Origin: Oscillospiraceae bacterium
GTDB lineage: Bacteria; Bacillota; Clostridia; Oscillospirales; CAG-382
Direction: 5' to 3'
DNA length: 63,589 bases
NCBI GenBank assembly: GCA_015065165.1
Contig: SVQU01000010.1
Coordinates: 1 to 63,589, forward strand
Shown here: piece after piece, positions 1-8,422 of the stretch
How the letters are laid out: the number at the start of each line of letters is the position of its first letter
How positions within the stretch are numbered: the first letter of the stretch is position 1
The notes under the pieces: generated by a model
Seen by the model: the letters and a program-made list of their open reading frames with translations, nothing else
Database searches by the model: none
What the model was told of the DNA's origin: nothing
Program-made: the position numbers and the translations under genes

Positions 1-18
1 GCAGTTAATGGCGAATAT

Positions 19-99
19 AATATCACTGCGGAACGAAGTGGAGCAATATCACTACGAGCAAAGCAAGTAATATCACTCCGACGAAGTCGGAATATCACT
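19..99. repeat. Array of four AATATCACT units with short palindromes
   Basis: The 9-mer AATATCACT begins at 19, 45, 69 and 91, giving a period that shortens 26, 24, 22 bases. Each copy except the last is followed by a short GAA- or AAA-centred imperfect palindrome; the third (CCGACGAAGTCGG, 78-90) is perfect. The array starts within 20 bases of the window edge, so more copies may lie outside. It resembles small intergenic repeats of gut Clostridia, but I cannot name the family. A frame is open through it from base 1 to a stop at 163-165, ending in a peptide IRQSTEDIFS; I regard that as chance or part of the repeat unit rather than a gene. Confidence 0.75.
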
Positions 100-176
100 A
101 AAAAACGAACGGATATGCAAGAGTTCGAATTCATACGCCAATCTACCGAAGATATCTTTTCGTAACCCTTACACAG

Positions 177-204
177 AAAAAGACTTGCTTATGCAAGTCT
201 TTTC
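177..204. terminator. Hairpin terminator, bidirectional
   Basis: GACTTGC (182-188), loop TTAT, GCAAGTC (193-199), with A-rich bases before and TTTTCTT after. It can end transcripts coming from the left and, with the A run acting as a T run, the minus-strand gene ending at 250. Confidence 0.7.
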
Positions 205-249
205 TTAATGAAATCTGCCTTACCGCAGGAGTTTGAGGCGGACTTTATT

Positions 250-786
250 TCATTTTATGATTTCCGAGGGCGCATACCCATGTATGAAATAATATACGGA
301 GCCATCGACGGGATCTGATTTGCTTAAAAATGTGTGTCGTGGGAATTTCGTGTTCTCGAAAGAGCAAACATACTTCAAATCAATATCGGGTAATATTTGT
401 GAAAACAAGGGCGAAGAAGAGGATTGACTTTTTTCCCAAGCTTCAGATAATTCGCAAGAAGAAGATTCCGGAGCTTTGAAAAATAGACTTAAGAACAAAC
501 CTTCTTGTTGGTATACATATTGCCCATAAACCAGTTCACTATCTATTGGAATATTTATTTGATAATCTATCAACATTTGTTGTTTTAACTCTTCCCACGA
601 ATCTTTTTCGACTATTATTTCTTCTTCAAAAGCGTTTTTAATGCAGGATACCAGTGTTGTTATCAGAAATAAAATCAAAACAAAGGTTAAAACAACATAT
701 AGATGGTTTTTAGATTGATTCTTTAAAAAGGCAGGGGTATTTTTCATATGAATATGTGGAATATCACTTTCTTGTTTTTTGTTCAT
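250..786 (-). CDS. Unknown single-pass membrane protein or lipoprotein, 178 aa
   Basis: I do not recognise this protein. It has a basic/polar N-terminus of about 28 residues, one hydrophobic segment (about 29-47) ending in LVSC, then about 130 residues predicted outside the membrane containing a serine cluster (SSSS near 120). LVSC could be a lipobox, but the pre-segment is long for a lipoprotein signal, so a simple membrane anchor is equally likely. The start is supported by GGAGT about 9 bases upstream. It is the last of four minus-strand genes that begin with an alarmone synthetase at 2531; gaps of about 60 and 50 bases separate the last three, so co-transcription is possible but not shown. 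Confidence 0.6.
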   Translation of the reverse strand: MNKKQESDIPHIHMKNTPAFLKNQSKNHLYVVLTFVLILFLITTLVSCIKNAFEEEIIVEKDSWEELKQQMLIDYQINIPIDSELVYGQYVYQQEGLFLSLFFKAPESSSCELSEAWEKSQSSSSPLFSQILPDIDLKYVCSFENTKFPRHTFLSKSDPVDGSVYYFIHGYAPSEIIK

Positions 787-847
787 AAGTTAGTACTCCG
801 TAAATTTTCCGTGTTGCATTTTTAAATGTATATTAGAATTTGTATTA

Positions 848-1396
848 CTATCCATCTATTTTATTCGAATCGTTATTGTTTTTTATTATATCTTCCCTTT
901 CGGGGATAACCTCGCTTGGCTTTGAATCTAAAAAATCAAGGGCGGATATTTTTGAATTCTTATCATTTTCGTCCATAGCGTCTTTTTCCTCTTCTGACGA
1001 AGAAGACCGTTTTTTGAATACCATAACTATTTTTGCAACCAATGCGCCAACACAAGAAAACAACAAGAAAATGAAAGATAATTCTAAAACATCAACAAAA
1101 TAACCTGCATTCTTTTCATCCAGCAGAAAAACAACCGGCGACAGCGAAGCAACCCAAGCAATATAAAAATACAAATGCGGGATAAAAAACGCTTTGAATT
1201 TAGTATAAGTAACATACCCATGACAAATAGCAATCAAAATGGAAAAAAGCCAGAAATGAACTAAAATCACCATCATTCCTAAGTCATTACTACTTGCAAT
1301 GCCGGCAAATGCCATGCCGTTAATCAAAGCGAACAGTATATCAAATTTTAATAAGTTTATGTATTTTTGGTATATTATTTTTCTGTTTTTACTCAT
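848..1396 (-). CDS. Unknown four-helix membrane protein, 182 aa
   Basis: This is an unrecognised integral membrane protein with about four hydrophobic segments in the first 125 residues, followed by a charged cytoplasmic-type tail rich in Ser, Glu, Asp and Lys (KKRSSSSEEEKD and onward). I chose the internal ATG (MSKNRK) because GGGG lies 5-7 bases before it, while the ATG four codons upstream has no Shine-Dalgarno. It shares size and helix number with the next gene upstream (1445-1834), and the two may be distant paralogues; this is inferred from topology, not from clear sequence identity. Confidence 0.6.
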   Translation of the reverse strand: MSKNRKIIYQKYINLLKFDILFALINGMAFAGIASSNDLGMMVILVHFWLFSILIAICHGYVTYTKFKAFFIPHLYFYIAWVASLSPVVFLLDEKNAGYFVDVLELSFIFLLFSCVGALVAKIVMVFKKRSSSSEEEKDAMDENDKNSKISALDFLDSKPSEVIPEREDIIKNNNDSNKIDG

Positions 1397-1444
1397 AATT
1401 TGCCCCATAAAATACTTTATTAAATATTATCGTCATCCTGACCT

Positions 1445-1834
1445 TCACCGCGAATTTCGATGATTTAATTTGTTTTTAATATATACAATAAGCTTTGTTA
1501 ACAGCGAAACAACCAACGAAACAGCGATGCCCCAATATGAGATGACGTACAAATAAGCACCGCATAGCTCGGCAACAAAGCAAAATGCAAGAGTTATAAT
1601 TGCAAATGCCAAATTTGGCAATATAACATTTCTGAATGATATATAAGACAAGCAACCATATATAGCGGAAAATACAGGCTGTACAAAGAAAAAGGAAAGA
1701 TCGGATAGTGTTATTAATGCATAGGGTCCAAGGTCGTCTACGGCAATCCATAGGATAAATACAACGTAGAATAAAACCATAGACAGCAAAATTTTATATT
1801 TCTTATCTATCTTTAAATCTTTGTATTTTTTCAT
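1445..1834 (-). CDS. Unknown four-helix membrane protein, 129 aa
   Basis: This is a small, very hydrophobic protein: a basic N-terminus (MKKYKDLKIDKKYK) followed by about four transmembrane segments and a short basic tail. No family is recognised. AAAGGA lies about 6 bases before the ATG. The gene starts only 19 bases after the stop of the alarmone synthetase gene (1854-2531), so the two are probably on one mRNA. Confidence 0.6.
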   Translation of the reverse strand: MKKYKDLKIDKKYKILLSMVLFYVVFILWIAVDDLGPYALITLSDLSFFFVQPVFSAIYGCLSYISFRNVILPNLAFAIITLAFCFVAELCGAYLYVISYWGIAVSLVVSLLTKLIVYIKNKLNHRNSR

Positions 1835-1853
1835 ATTACATCCTTTTTATAAT

Positions 1854-2531
1854 CTAATCCTTCACCTGAGAGCGCAAAGCATCCATACGAGCATCAAGCT
1901 CGGCAGAAAGGTTGGCGCAGAGAAGCAGCTCGTATTTCATTTCGTCGGTGAAGTCATAATCCTTCTTATAGCGAAGCTGATGCTCCAAGCTTGCCCAAGA
2001 ATCCATAGCGATAGTGCGAAGCTGAACCTCGACCCTCATCAATTTCTTTTCGTGAGCAAGGAAGATAGGCACTGTTATGATAAGATGCAAACTTCTGTAA
2101 CCGTTGGGCTTGGGGTTTTTAATATAATCCTTAATCTGCACCAATTGGATATCGTCCTGCTTTAAGAGCGAATCGGCAATTGTATAAACGTCCTTGGGGA
2201 AGGAGCATATAACCCTAACCCCTGCCACGTCGGAAAGGTTGTCTTCGATAGCGGATATAGACAAGGGCAACCCCATTTTTTGCAATTTTTCACGCATACT
2301 TTCGGCAGATTTAAGGCGTGTTTTTATACTGTTTATAGGGTTTCTGTCGTATTGCAGTGAATATTCCACATCAAGAACGTGTAATTTTGTTTCGACCTCC
2401 ATCATAGCGCAACGGTAATAAGCCATAAGCGTTGTGAAGCGTTGCATATAATCCTTGCCCCATTCCAGAACGTCGGCGGTGAAGGCTGTTTCAAGCTGAT
2501 GCTTTACTATTTCATCTCTTTTAGGTTCCAT
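1854..2531 (-). CDS. Small alarmone synthetase (RelA/SpoT domain, RelP/RelQ type)
   Basis: A 225-residue protein consisting of a single RelA/SpoT synthetase domain, which transfers pyrophosphate from ATP to GDP or GTP to make (p)ppGpp. Visible motifs are RLKS (72-75), DVAGVRV (101-107), NGYRSLHL (143-150) and EVQLRT (168-173) with SLEH (181-184). There is no hydrolase, TGS or ACT domain, so it cannot degrade alarmone by itself. Length and motifs fit the RelP/RelQ (YwaC/YjbM) group; I cannot decide between them. An AAGAGG site lies about 9 bases before the start. Unlike most house-keeping copies it is followed, after 19 bases, by small membrane proteins. Confidence 0.93.
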   Translation of the reverse strand: MEPKRDEIVKHQLETAFTADVLEWGKDYMQRFTTLMAYYRCAMMEVETKLHVLDVEYSLQYDRNPINSIKTRLKSAESMREKLQKMGLPLSISAIEDNLSDVAGVRVICSFPKDVYTIADSLLKQDDIQLVQIKDYIKNPKPNGYRSLHLIITVPIFLAHEKKLMRVEVQLRTIAMDSWASLEHQLRYKKDYDFTDEMKYELLLCANLSAELDARMDALRSQVKD

Positions 2532-2722
2532 AAGAAAACCTCTTTTCTGTATCTATTCGTATTTTCATTATAATACTTTTTGGCGTATAGCACAATATGG
2601 ATAAAGGAATATTTACAATTTGATAATTGATTATTATATTTTTATATGATATTATACAAACGTAGGATGAGTTATTTTTTGCAATGTTTTTACGATTTGA
2701 TTTTAGAAAGCAGGTGCTTAAA

Positions 2723-3634
2723 ATGAAAAATACCTTTAAAAATTACCGTATTTTTATCCTTTTGGTTTTGGCTTTGTCTTTAGTTTTGTCCTCTTGCGGT
2801 TCTTCGGATGAAAAATTCGATAACGCCGCTATGGATTCTGTAGAAAAGACAGAGGGCGAAACGATCGGCACTACCGATTCTGCTTTGGGCAACGGCGAAA
2901 TCACACAGACCGAAACAAAAACGAAAATTATTCGCGACGTGAACATTACAGGCGAAACAAAGAGCTTTGACGAGGCTGTAAGCCAAATTAAAGATCAGAT
3001 TGCCGCATTTGAGGGATATATCGAAAAATCCGACGTAAGCGGCGGCAGACATCTTGCAGACGGCCGACACACCGCAAAAAATGCAAGCTTTGTTATTAGA
3101 ATCCCCGCAGATAAATTAGACGGTTTTCTTAACGAAACCAACGCATTGCTGAACGTAACCCATTCCACCGAAAGCACAAAAGACGTTACCCTTGATTATT
3201 ATGATATTAAGTCCCGTCTTGACACCCTTAAAACCAAAAAGACGGCTTTGGAAAATATGCTTAAGGAATCAACGTCGCTAAACGATATGCTTTTGATTCA
3301 GGATGACCTTTACAGAGTTATTGCAGATATCGAGGCATATCAATCCAAGCTTAATCTTTACGACAACAAGGTTAATTATTCCACCGTTACTCTTAACGTA
3401 CGCGAGGTTGTGGAATATACGGTTTTGGATGACAACCCTGCCTTTGGCGAACGCATTAAGACCGCATTTAAAGACGGTTGGCGATTCTTTGGTGATTTTT
3501 GTGAAGGCTTTGCCGTTTTCGTGGTAGGTATTACGCCTATTTTGATTATCGCAGTTATCGTTATTACTGTGATTTTAATTGTAAATGCCAAGAAAAAGGC
3601 GAAAAAGAAGAACAGCAAAGAAAAAGAAGAATAA
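2723..3634 (+). CDS. DUF4349 lipoprotein
   Basis: A surface lipoprotein of 303 residues. The signal ends in LVLSSC, a good lipobox. It is followed by an acidic linker, an alpha/beta region with a central predicted coiled coil (DIKSRLDTLKTKKTALENML onward), and a C-terminal transmembrane helix with a Lys/Glu-rich cytoplasmic tail. This arrangement is the DUF4349 family, whose function is unknown. The start is the internal ATG at 2723 because AGGTG lies 6-7 bases upstream and the lipoprotein signal begins there; an ATG 13 codons earlier would spoil the signal. It is a single gene ended by the hairpin at 3651. Confidence 0.85.
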   Translation: MKNTFKNYRIFILLVLALSLVLSSCGSSDEKFDNAAMDSVEKTEGETIGTTDSALGNGEITQTETKTKIIRDVNITGETKSFDEAVSQIKDQIAAFEGYIEKSDVSGGRHLADGRHTAKNASFVIRIPADKLDGFLNETNALLNVTHSTESTKDVTLDYYDIKSRLDTLKTKKTALENMLKESTSLNDMLLIQDDLYRVIADIEAYQSKLNLYDNKVNYSTVTLNVREVVEYTVLDDNPAFGERIKTAFKDGWRFFGDFCEGFAVFVVGITPILIIAVIVITVILIVNAKKKAKKKNSKEKEE

Positions 3635-3650
3635 TTAAAAGACTAAAAAT

Positions 3651-3682
3651 AAGGTGCAGTGTTAAACTGCACCTTGTTTTTC
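3651..3682. terminator. Bidirectional terminator between convergent genes
   Basis: AAGGTGCAGT, loop GTTAA, ACTGCACCTT, then GTTTTTCTTT. A-rich bases precede it, so it works in both directions. The stop codon of the minus-strand Nudix gene (3662-3664) lies inside the hairpin loop. Confidence 0.85.
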
Positions 3683-4279
3683 TTTATAGTTTAAAGCATT
3701 GGCGAAAATCTCGGCGTGGTCCCCTGCAAGGCAGGAATTTCCAATCTGTTTATAAACCAAATCTCCCACAATCCCGTTTTTATCTCTTTGACAAGACACC
3801 TTAACCGTTTTTCGTTCCTCGCCGTCAAGAACGGTTATTTCGATAATATCAACGCCGTTGAGATTAATTTTCTTACAAGAGAAAGGATACCACCTTGCCG
3901 ACATAGCATCGTCCCCTGCAGAAAGGGCGGTTTCGTCCTTTATATCCGCAAGAAAGGGTACGGTGATAATACGGGTTCGCGGGTCGCGGTTGGGGGTTGA
4001 AGCCACCCTTAATTGGCGAAGATTTACGGCATCAAGCCCTGTTTCTTCCTTTAATTCGCGGACAGCGGCGGTGTAAACGTCCTCGTCAGGCTCTACAAAA
4101 CCGCCGGGGAATGCCAATTTACCCAAGCAAGGATGTCCGCCGCGTTTAATAAGCAGAACCTTGCCGTCTTTTATAATAATTACGTCTATAGTAACCGAGG
4201 GACGTTCGTATTTACTTGCATCGTACTGCGCCAAAAACTCGGCTTCGGTAAGACCGTTTTTATCGCGAAGCTCTTTCAT
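3662..4279 (-). CDS. Nudix hydrolase
   Basis: A 205-residue Nudix pyrophosphohydrolase. The full Nudix box is present: GFVEPDE, then seven residues, then RELKEETGL, matching GX5EX7REUXEEXGU. A conserved N-terminal strand (VTIDVIIIKDGKVLLIKR) precedes it. Family members cleave nucleoside diphosphates linked to another moiety; the RxxRxIxVPFLA segment after the box is reminiscent of ADP-ribose pyrophosphatases, but the substrate cannot be fixed from sequence. GGGTGA lies about 6 bases before the ATG. It lies 26 bases downstream of rsmG on the same strand and may be read through from that operon. Confidence 0.9.
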   Translation of the reverse strand: MKELRDKNGLTEAEFLAQYDASKYERPSVTIDVIIIKDGKVLLIKRGGHPCLGKLAFPGGFVEPDEDVYTAAVRELKEETGLDAVNLRQLRVASTPNRDPRTRIITVPFLADIKDETALSAGDDAMSARWYPFSCKKINLNGVDIIEITVLDGEERKTVKVSCQRDKNGIVGDLVYKQIGNSCLAGDHAEIFANALNYKEKQGAV

Positions 4280-4305
4280 TTAATATCACCCACAATTTAT
4301 AAAAA

Positions 4306-5007
4306 TCAAAGCGGTTTTTTCTGTATTTGGCTGTTTCTTCTGGGATAGGTTTTGGGAGTTTGTTTAACCTTTTTTATTACAACAAGTGTATGAAGATAAT
4401 CGAATTCGGGAACGGTAATTTGCATTATGTCAACCAATTCTCCGCCAAGAACCGAAATGGCTTTTTTCGCTTCGTCGGCTTCTTCTTTTCCCTTTTCGCC
4501 CTTCATCGCCACGAAATATCCGCCCACCTTTACAAAGGGCATACACCATTCGCAAAGGACGTTTAATCTCGCCACACCGCGGGCAACGGCAATATCGAAG
4601 CTTTCGCGGTATTCCGGCATAACCCCAAGCTCTTCGGCTCTGCCGCAAAGGGTGTTAATGTTGTTTACACCTGCTTTTTCAGCGGTTTCTGCCACGTAGG
4701 TTAATTTTTTCGCGGTGGCATCGTTGGAGGTTATAACACAGTTTTCCGAGCAAAGGGCAAGGGGCAAGGACGGAAATCCTCCGCCGCAGCCCACGTCGAT
4801 AACCGATGCGTTTTTGAAAAGGTTGGTATCTAAAAGGGTTAGCGAATCCCAAAAGTGTAACAGACCCACACCCTTTTCGTCGGTTAAAGCCGTAAGGTTC
4901 ATAACCTGATTTTTCTCTGCCAAGCAATTACCAATTATGTCAAGTGATTTACATTCGCTTTCGGTAAGCGAGGGGCGGTATTTTTTTGTAATTTCGGAAA
5001 ATGACAT
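4306..5007 (-). CDS. rsmG: 16S rRNA (guanine-N7) methyltransferase RsmG (GidB)
   Basis: RsmG methylates N7 of G527 in 16S rRNA using S-adenosylmethionine. The SAM-binding glycine loop is DVGCGGGFPSLPLAL, and the C-terminus TPKTYPRR...KKPL is the typical RsmG ending. Length (233) is normal. The Shine-Dalgarno AAAGGAG sits within the last codons of mnmG and only 3 bases separate the two genes, so they are translated from one mRNA. The order mnmE-mnmG-rsmG is conserved in Bacillota, usually near the replication origin. Confidence 0.97.
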   Translation of the reverse strand: MSFSEITKKYRPSLTESECKSLDIIGNCLAEKNQVMNLTALTDEKGVGLLHFWDSLTLLDTNLFKNASVIDVGCGGGFPSLPLALCSENCVITSNDATAKKLTYVAETAEKAGVNNINTLCGRAEELGVMPEYRESFDIAVARGVARLNVLCEWCMPFVKVGGYFVAMKGEKGKEEADEAKKAISVLGGELVDIMQITVPEFDYLHTLVVIKKVKQTPKTYPRRNSQIQKKPL

Positions 5008-5010
5008 AGG

Positions 5011-6876
5011 TTATCTCCTTTGAGCAAGATAGATAAGAAGCACCGAAATATCCGAGGGCGAAACACCGCTTATGCGGGACGCTCTGCCGATATTTTCGGG
5101 GCGAAGCTTTTGAAGCTTTTGCGCCGCCTCTAAACGTAAACCGCGTATTTGGGTATAATCTATATCCTCGGGAAGCTGTTTTTCCTCTAATTTGGAAAAA
5201 CGGGCAACCTCGGCAAGCTGACGCTTGATATAACCCGAATATTTAATTTCGGTTTCTGCACGGGCAAGAAGATTTATATCGTAATCGGTGGTATCACCCG
5301 AAAGACGGATTACATCTGCAATAGTGATATCGGGGCGTTTAAGAAGCTCTGCTTTGACGATACCCTCTCCTGTTCTCGGATAACCACGTTCCTCCAAAAG
5401 GTCGTCCAATTCTTTAGAAGCCTTTATGCTTTGGTGCTCTAAGGAATAAATCATTTCCTGCAATTTTGCTTCGAAATTCAAAAATTCCTCGTAACGCTCT
5501 TGGCTTACAAGACCGATTTCATAACCCTTGGGCATAAGTCGGGTTTGGGAATTATCCTGTCTTAACAACAATCTGTATTCACTTCGGGAGGTCATTATAC
5601 GGTAAGGCTCGTTTGTGCCCTTTGTAACCAAATCGTCAATAAGGGTACCTATGTAGCTTTCGCTTCGGGAAAGGGTAAAAGGCGGCAAGCCTTTTACCTT
5701 AAGCGCGGCATTTATGCCCGCAATAAGTCCCTGCGCCGCGGCTTCTTCATAACCCGAGCTGCCGTTGAACTGTCCCGCGCCGAAAAGACCGTTTATATCG
5801 CGGAATTCAAGGGTTGAAGAAAGCTGAAGCGGGTCGCAGCAATCGTATTCGATAGCATAGGCAGTACGCATAAACACAGCGTTTTCAAGACCTTCGATGC
5901 TGTGAACAAGCTGAAGCTGAACCTCCTCGGGCAGCGAGCTTGAAAGACCCTGAAGATAGATTTCTTTTGTATCAAGCCCCATAGGCTCAACGAAAATCTG
6001 GTGGCGCTCTTTATCGGCAAAGCGCACAACCTTATCCTCGATACTGGGGCAATATCTGGGGCCCGTACCGTGAATTACACCCGAATAAAGGGGCGAACGG
6101 GAAAGATTTTCGTGAATTATACGGTGTGTTTCTCGGTTGGTATAAGCAATATAGCAAGGAAGGGCGTTTGGACGAGAGGGATAAAATCCGAACATTGTGG
6201 GTTGTTCATCCCCGTCCTGACGCTCTAATTTTGAATAATCGATACTGTCCGCGTGGATTCTGGGAGGGGTGCCGGTTTTAAATCTAACAAGCTTTACCCC
6301 TATTTCCTTTAATGATTCCACAAGACGGTTTGCAGGAAGTGTGTTATCGGGACCTGATTCGTAAGCCTCCTCGCCCACGATAATTCTACCGCCAAGGGAA
6401 GTGCCGGTTGCAATAACAACGCACTTTGCGGGATAGAACGCGCCGAAAGAGGTTGTTACACCCGTAACACCGTTTTCGTCGGCGCAAATCTCCACAACCT
6501 CGGATTGTTTAAGGGTGAGGTTGGGGGTATTCTCCACCACGTTTTTCATATAATCGCGGTAACGAACGCGGTCTGCCTGCATACGCAAGGAACGAACCGC
6601 GGGACCTTTGGATGCGTTAAGCATACGGCTTTGAAGCATAACCGCATTGGCGGCTTTGCCCATTTCTCCGCCCAAGGAGTCGATTTCGAAAACAAGGTGT
6701 CCCTTACCCGTACCGCCGATAGAGGGGTTGCAGGGCATATTGCCCACAAGGTCAAGGGTTAAGGTGAACAGGGCGGTTTTTGCCCCCATACGTGCCGAGG
6801 CAAGGGCGGCTTCAAGCCCCGCGTGGCCCGCGCCGATAACGGCAACGTCTAATTGTTCGGAAATATATTTTTGCAT
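5011..6876 (-). CDS. mnmG: tRNA uridine-5-carboxymethylaminomethyl modification enzyme MnmG (GidA)
   Basis: MnmG is the FAD- and NADH-using partner of MnmE; together they install the (carboxymethyl)aminomethyl group on U34 of several tRNAs. The protein is full length (621 aa), begins with the FAD-binding signature VAVIGAGHAGLEAAL, and has the conserved NPSIGGTGKGHL segment with its catalytic-region cysteine (MPCNPSIGG) and a C-terminal helical domain used for MnmE contact. It follows mnmE after 30 bases. Its weak AAGGA is 12 bases from the ATG. Confidence 0.98.
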   Translation of the reverse strand: MQKYISEQLDVAVIGAGHAGLEAALASARMGAKTALFTLTLDLVGNMPCNPSIGGTGKGHLVFEIDSLGGEMGKAANAVMLQSRMLNASKGPAVRSLRMQADRVRYRDYMKNVVENTPNLTLKQSEVVEICADENGVTGVTTSFGAFYPAKCVVIATGTSLGGRIIVGEEAYESGPDNTLPANRLVESLKEIGVKLVRFKTGTPPRIHADSIDYSKLERQDGDEQPTMFGFYPSRPNALPCYIAYTNRETHRIIHENLSRSPLYSGVIHGTGPRYCPSIEDKVVRFADKERHQIFVEPMGLDTKEIYLQGLSSSLPEEVQLQLVHSIEGLENAVFMRTAYAIEYDCCDPLQLSSTLEFRDINGLFGAGQFNGSSGYEEAAAQGLIAGINAALKVKGLPPFTLSRSESYIGTLIDDLVTKGTNEPYRIMTSRSEYRLLLRQDNSQTRLMPKGYEIGLVSQERYEEFLNFEAKLQEMIYSLEHQSIKASKELDDLLEERGYPRTGEGIVKAELLKRPDITIADVIRLSGDTTDYDINLLARAETEIKYSGYIKRQLAEVARFSKLEEKQLPEDIDYTQIRGLRLEAAQKLQKLRPENIGRASRISGVSPSDISVLLIYLAQRR

Positions 6877-6906
6877 AAATTAACGTTCCTTAAGATTTCA
6901 AGCTTA

Positions 6907-8271
6907 TTATTTTCCCACACAGAAATGAGAAAAGATTTCGTTAACGATATCCTCGCTGACCTGACGGCCGTCGGCCTCGGCAATTGCCCCAAGGGCAATC
7001 TCGATATCCATACCCGCCACGTCTTGGGTAAAGGAATTCAGGGCATTTAAAGCGTCCCCCACCGCCTTGGCGGCGTTTGCCACCGCGGCGCATTGGCGTG
7101 CGTTTGTAACAATTTCATCGCTTTCGCCTATTTCCCCCTCGCCGAACATTTCGGCAACCAAGGAAACCAAGGCTTCGAGCCCTTCATTATTCAGCGCGCT
7201 CAAAACAACGGTTTTTTCAAAGGGGAGCTTGTGGCAGGAGGTATCCGAGGATATATCCGCCTTGTTGTATATACAAACCGTTTGGTTTTGCTTCCCTGCT
7301 TCGAATATAGAACCTATCAACCGTTTATCGTCATCGTCGATAGGTCGCGAAAGGTCGAACACCGCCAAAATAAGATCGGCATTTTCTATCGCCTGCTTGC
7401 TTTTTTCTATACCGATTTTTTCAACGGTATCAAGGCTTTCGCGTATACCCGCCGTATCGGAAAGACGAAGCAGAATTTCCCCAAGGCGCACCGTTTCGGT
7501 AACGATATCGCGGGTTGTTCCCTCGATATCCGTAACTATTGCCCTCTCCTCGCCGCAAAGGGCATTAAGCAACGAGCTTTTGCCCGTGTTGGGCTTGCCC
7601 ACAATTGCGGTGCTTATTCCCTCGCTTATGGCTTTGCCGTAGGTATGACTGCCCACAAGCTTATCCAAGGATTTTTTCACCGAACCAAGGCGGGAACGCA
7701 TTTCTTCTACCGAAACGTCTGTCATATCCTCGTCGGGATAATCTATATAGGCATAAACAGAAGCGGTAAGCAATTTTAATTCATCGTAAATCTCGCCAAG
7801 CTTTCGGGAAAGCGAACCGCCCGCCTGCTTGGATGCCACCGAAAGATGCTTTTCGGTTTTGGAATCGATAATATCGCCGATAGCCTCGGCTTGGGTAAGA
7901 CTTATCTTTCCGTTTAGAAAGGCGCGGCGGGTAAATTCACCTGCCGATGCCATCACCGCACCGTTTTTCAAAGCGGCAGAAAGAAGCTTTTGTGTAACGA
8001 GAATACCGCCGTGGCAATAAAGCTCGGCAACGTTTTCCCCCGTAAATGATTTCGGACCGTGAAACAAAACACAGAGTCCGTCGTCAAATATTCCGTTTTC
8101 ATCACAGAAAGAACCGTAATAGCTAACTCCGTGTTGTTCCTCGGCAAAACGTTTTTCAGAGGCGGGGATAAAAATACGCTTGGCTACGTCAAATGCTTCG
8201 TCGCCGCTGATACGTATTAAAGCCACACCGCCTTTGCCGTGAGGAGTGCCTATTGCCGCAATGGTTGTCAT
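6907..8271 (-). CDS. mnmE: tRNA modification GTPase MnmE (TrmE)
   Basis: MnmE is a dimeric, K+-dependent GTPase that acts with MnmG. Domains are an N-terminal tetrahydrofolate-binding region, a helical domain, and an inserted G domain with G1 GKPNTGKSS, G3 DTAG and the K-loop region, ending in the conserved FCVGK at residues 450-454, which carries the essential cysteine. Length 454 is standard. GGAG lies about 9 bases before the ATG. It is the first gene of the mnmE-mnmG-rsmG operon and is divergent from secA, whereas many relatives have yidC-jag upstream. Confidence 0.98.
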   Translation of the reverse strand: MTTIAAIGTPHGKGGVALIRISGDEAFDVAKRIFIPASEKRFAEEQHGVSYYGSFCDENGIFDDGLCVLFHGPKSFTGENVAELYCHGGILVTQKLLSAALKNGAVMASAGEFTRRAFLNGKISLTQAEAIGDIIDSKTEKHLSVASKQAGGSLSRKLGEIYDELKLLTASVYAYIDYPDEDMTDVSVEEMRSRLGSVKKSLDKLVGSHTYGKAISEGISTAIVGKPNTGKSSLLNALCGEERAIVTDIEGTTRDIVTETVRLGEILLRLSDTAGIRESLDTVEKIGIEKSKQAIENADLILAVFDLSRPIDDDDKRLIGSIFEAGKQNQTVCIYNKADISSDTSCHKLPFEKTVVLSALNNEGLEALVSLVAEMFGEGEIGESDEIVTNARQCAAVANAAKAVGDALNALNSFTQDVAGMDIEIALGAIAEADGRQVSEDIVNEIFSHFCVGK

Positions 8272-8370
8272 AAAAAATTGCTCCGTTTTACTATATTCGT
8301 TATATTATAACTCTTTTTACTCTTTATTGCAAGAATTTTAACAATATCTATATACTTTTTAAGGTTTTTG

Positions 8371-8379
8371 TGATAGAAT
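8371..8379 (+). promoter_or_regulatory. Extended -10 promoter for secA
   Basis: TGATAGAAT has a TGn-TAGAAT extended -10 element about 45 bases before the secA start; no good -35 is seen. The same TTGTGRTAGAAT context occurs before the PH-domain gene (minus strand, 16239-16244) and tldD (40034-40039). Confidence 0.5.
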
Positions 8380-8422
8380 ATAGTTTGTAAGATTATATAT
8401 AAAACTTGTTTAGGAGAAAGAT

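Noticed and set aside
19..99. CRISPR array
   Set aside because: Only four 9-base repeats, spacers are near-repeats themselves, period changes, and there are no cas genes.
1..165. Possible C-terminal gene fragment ending IRQSTEDIFS
   Set aside because: The open frame runs through obvious tandem repeats; there is no start and no similarity to a known protein, so I treat it as repeat sequence.
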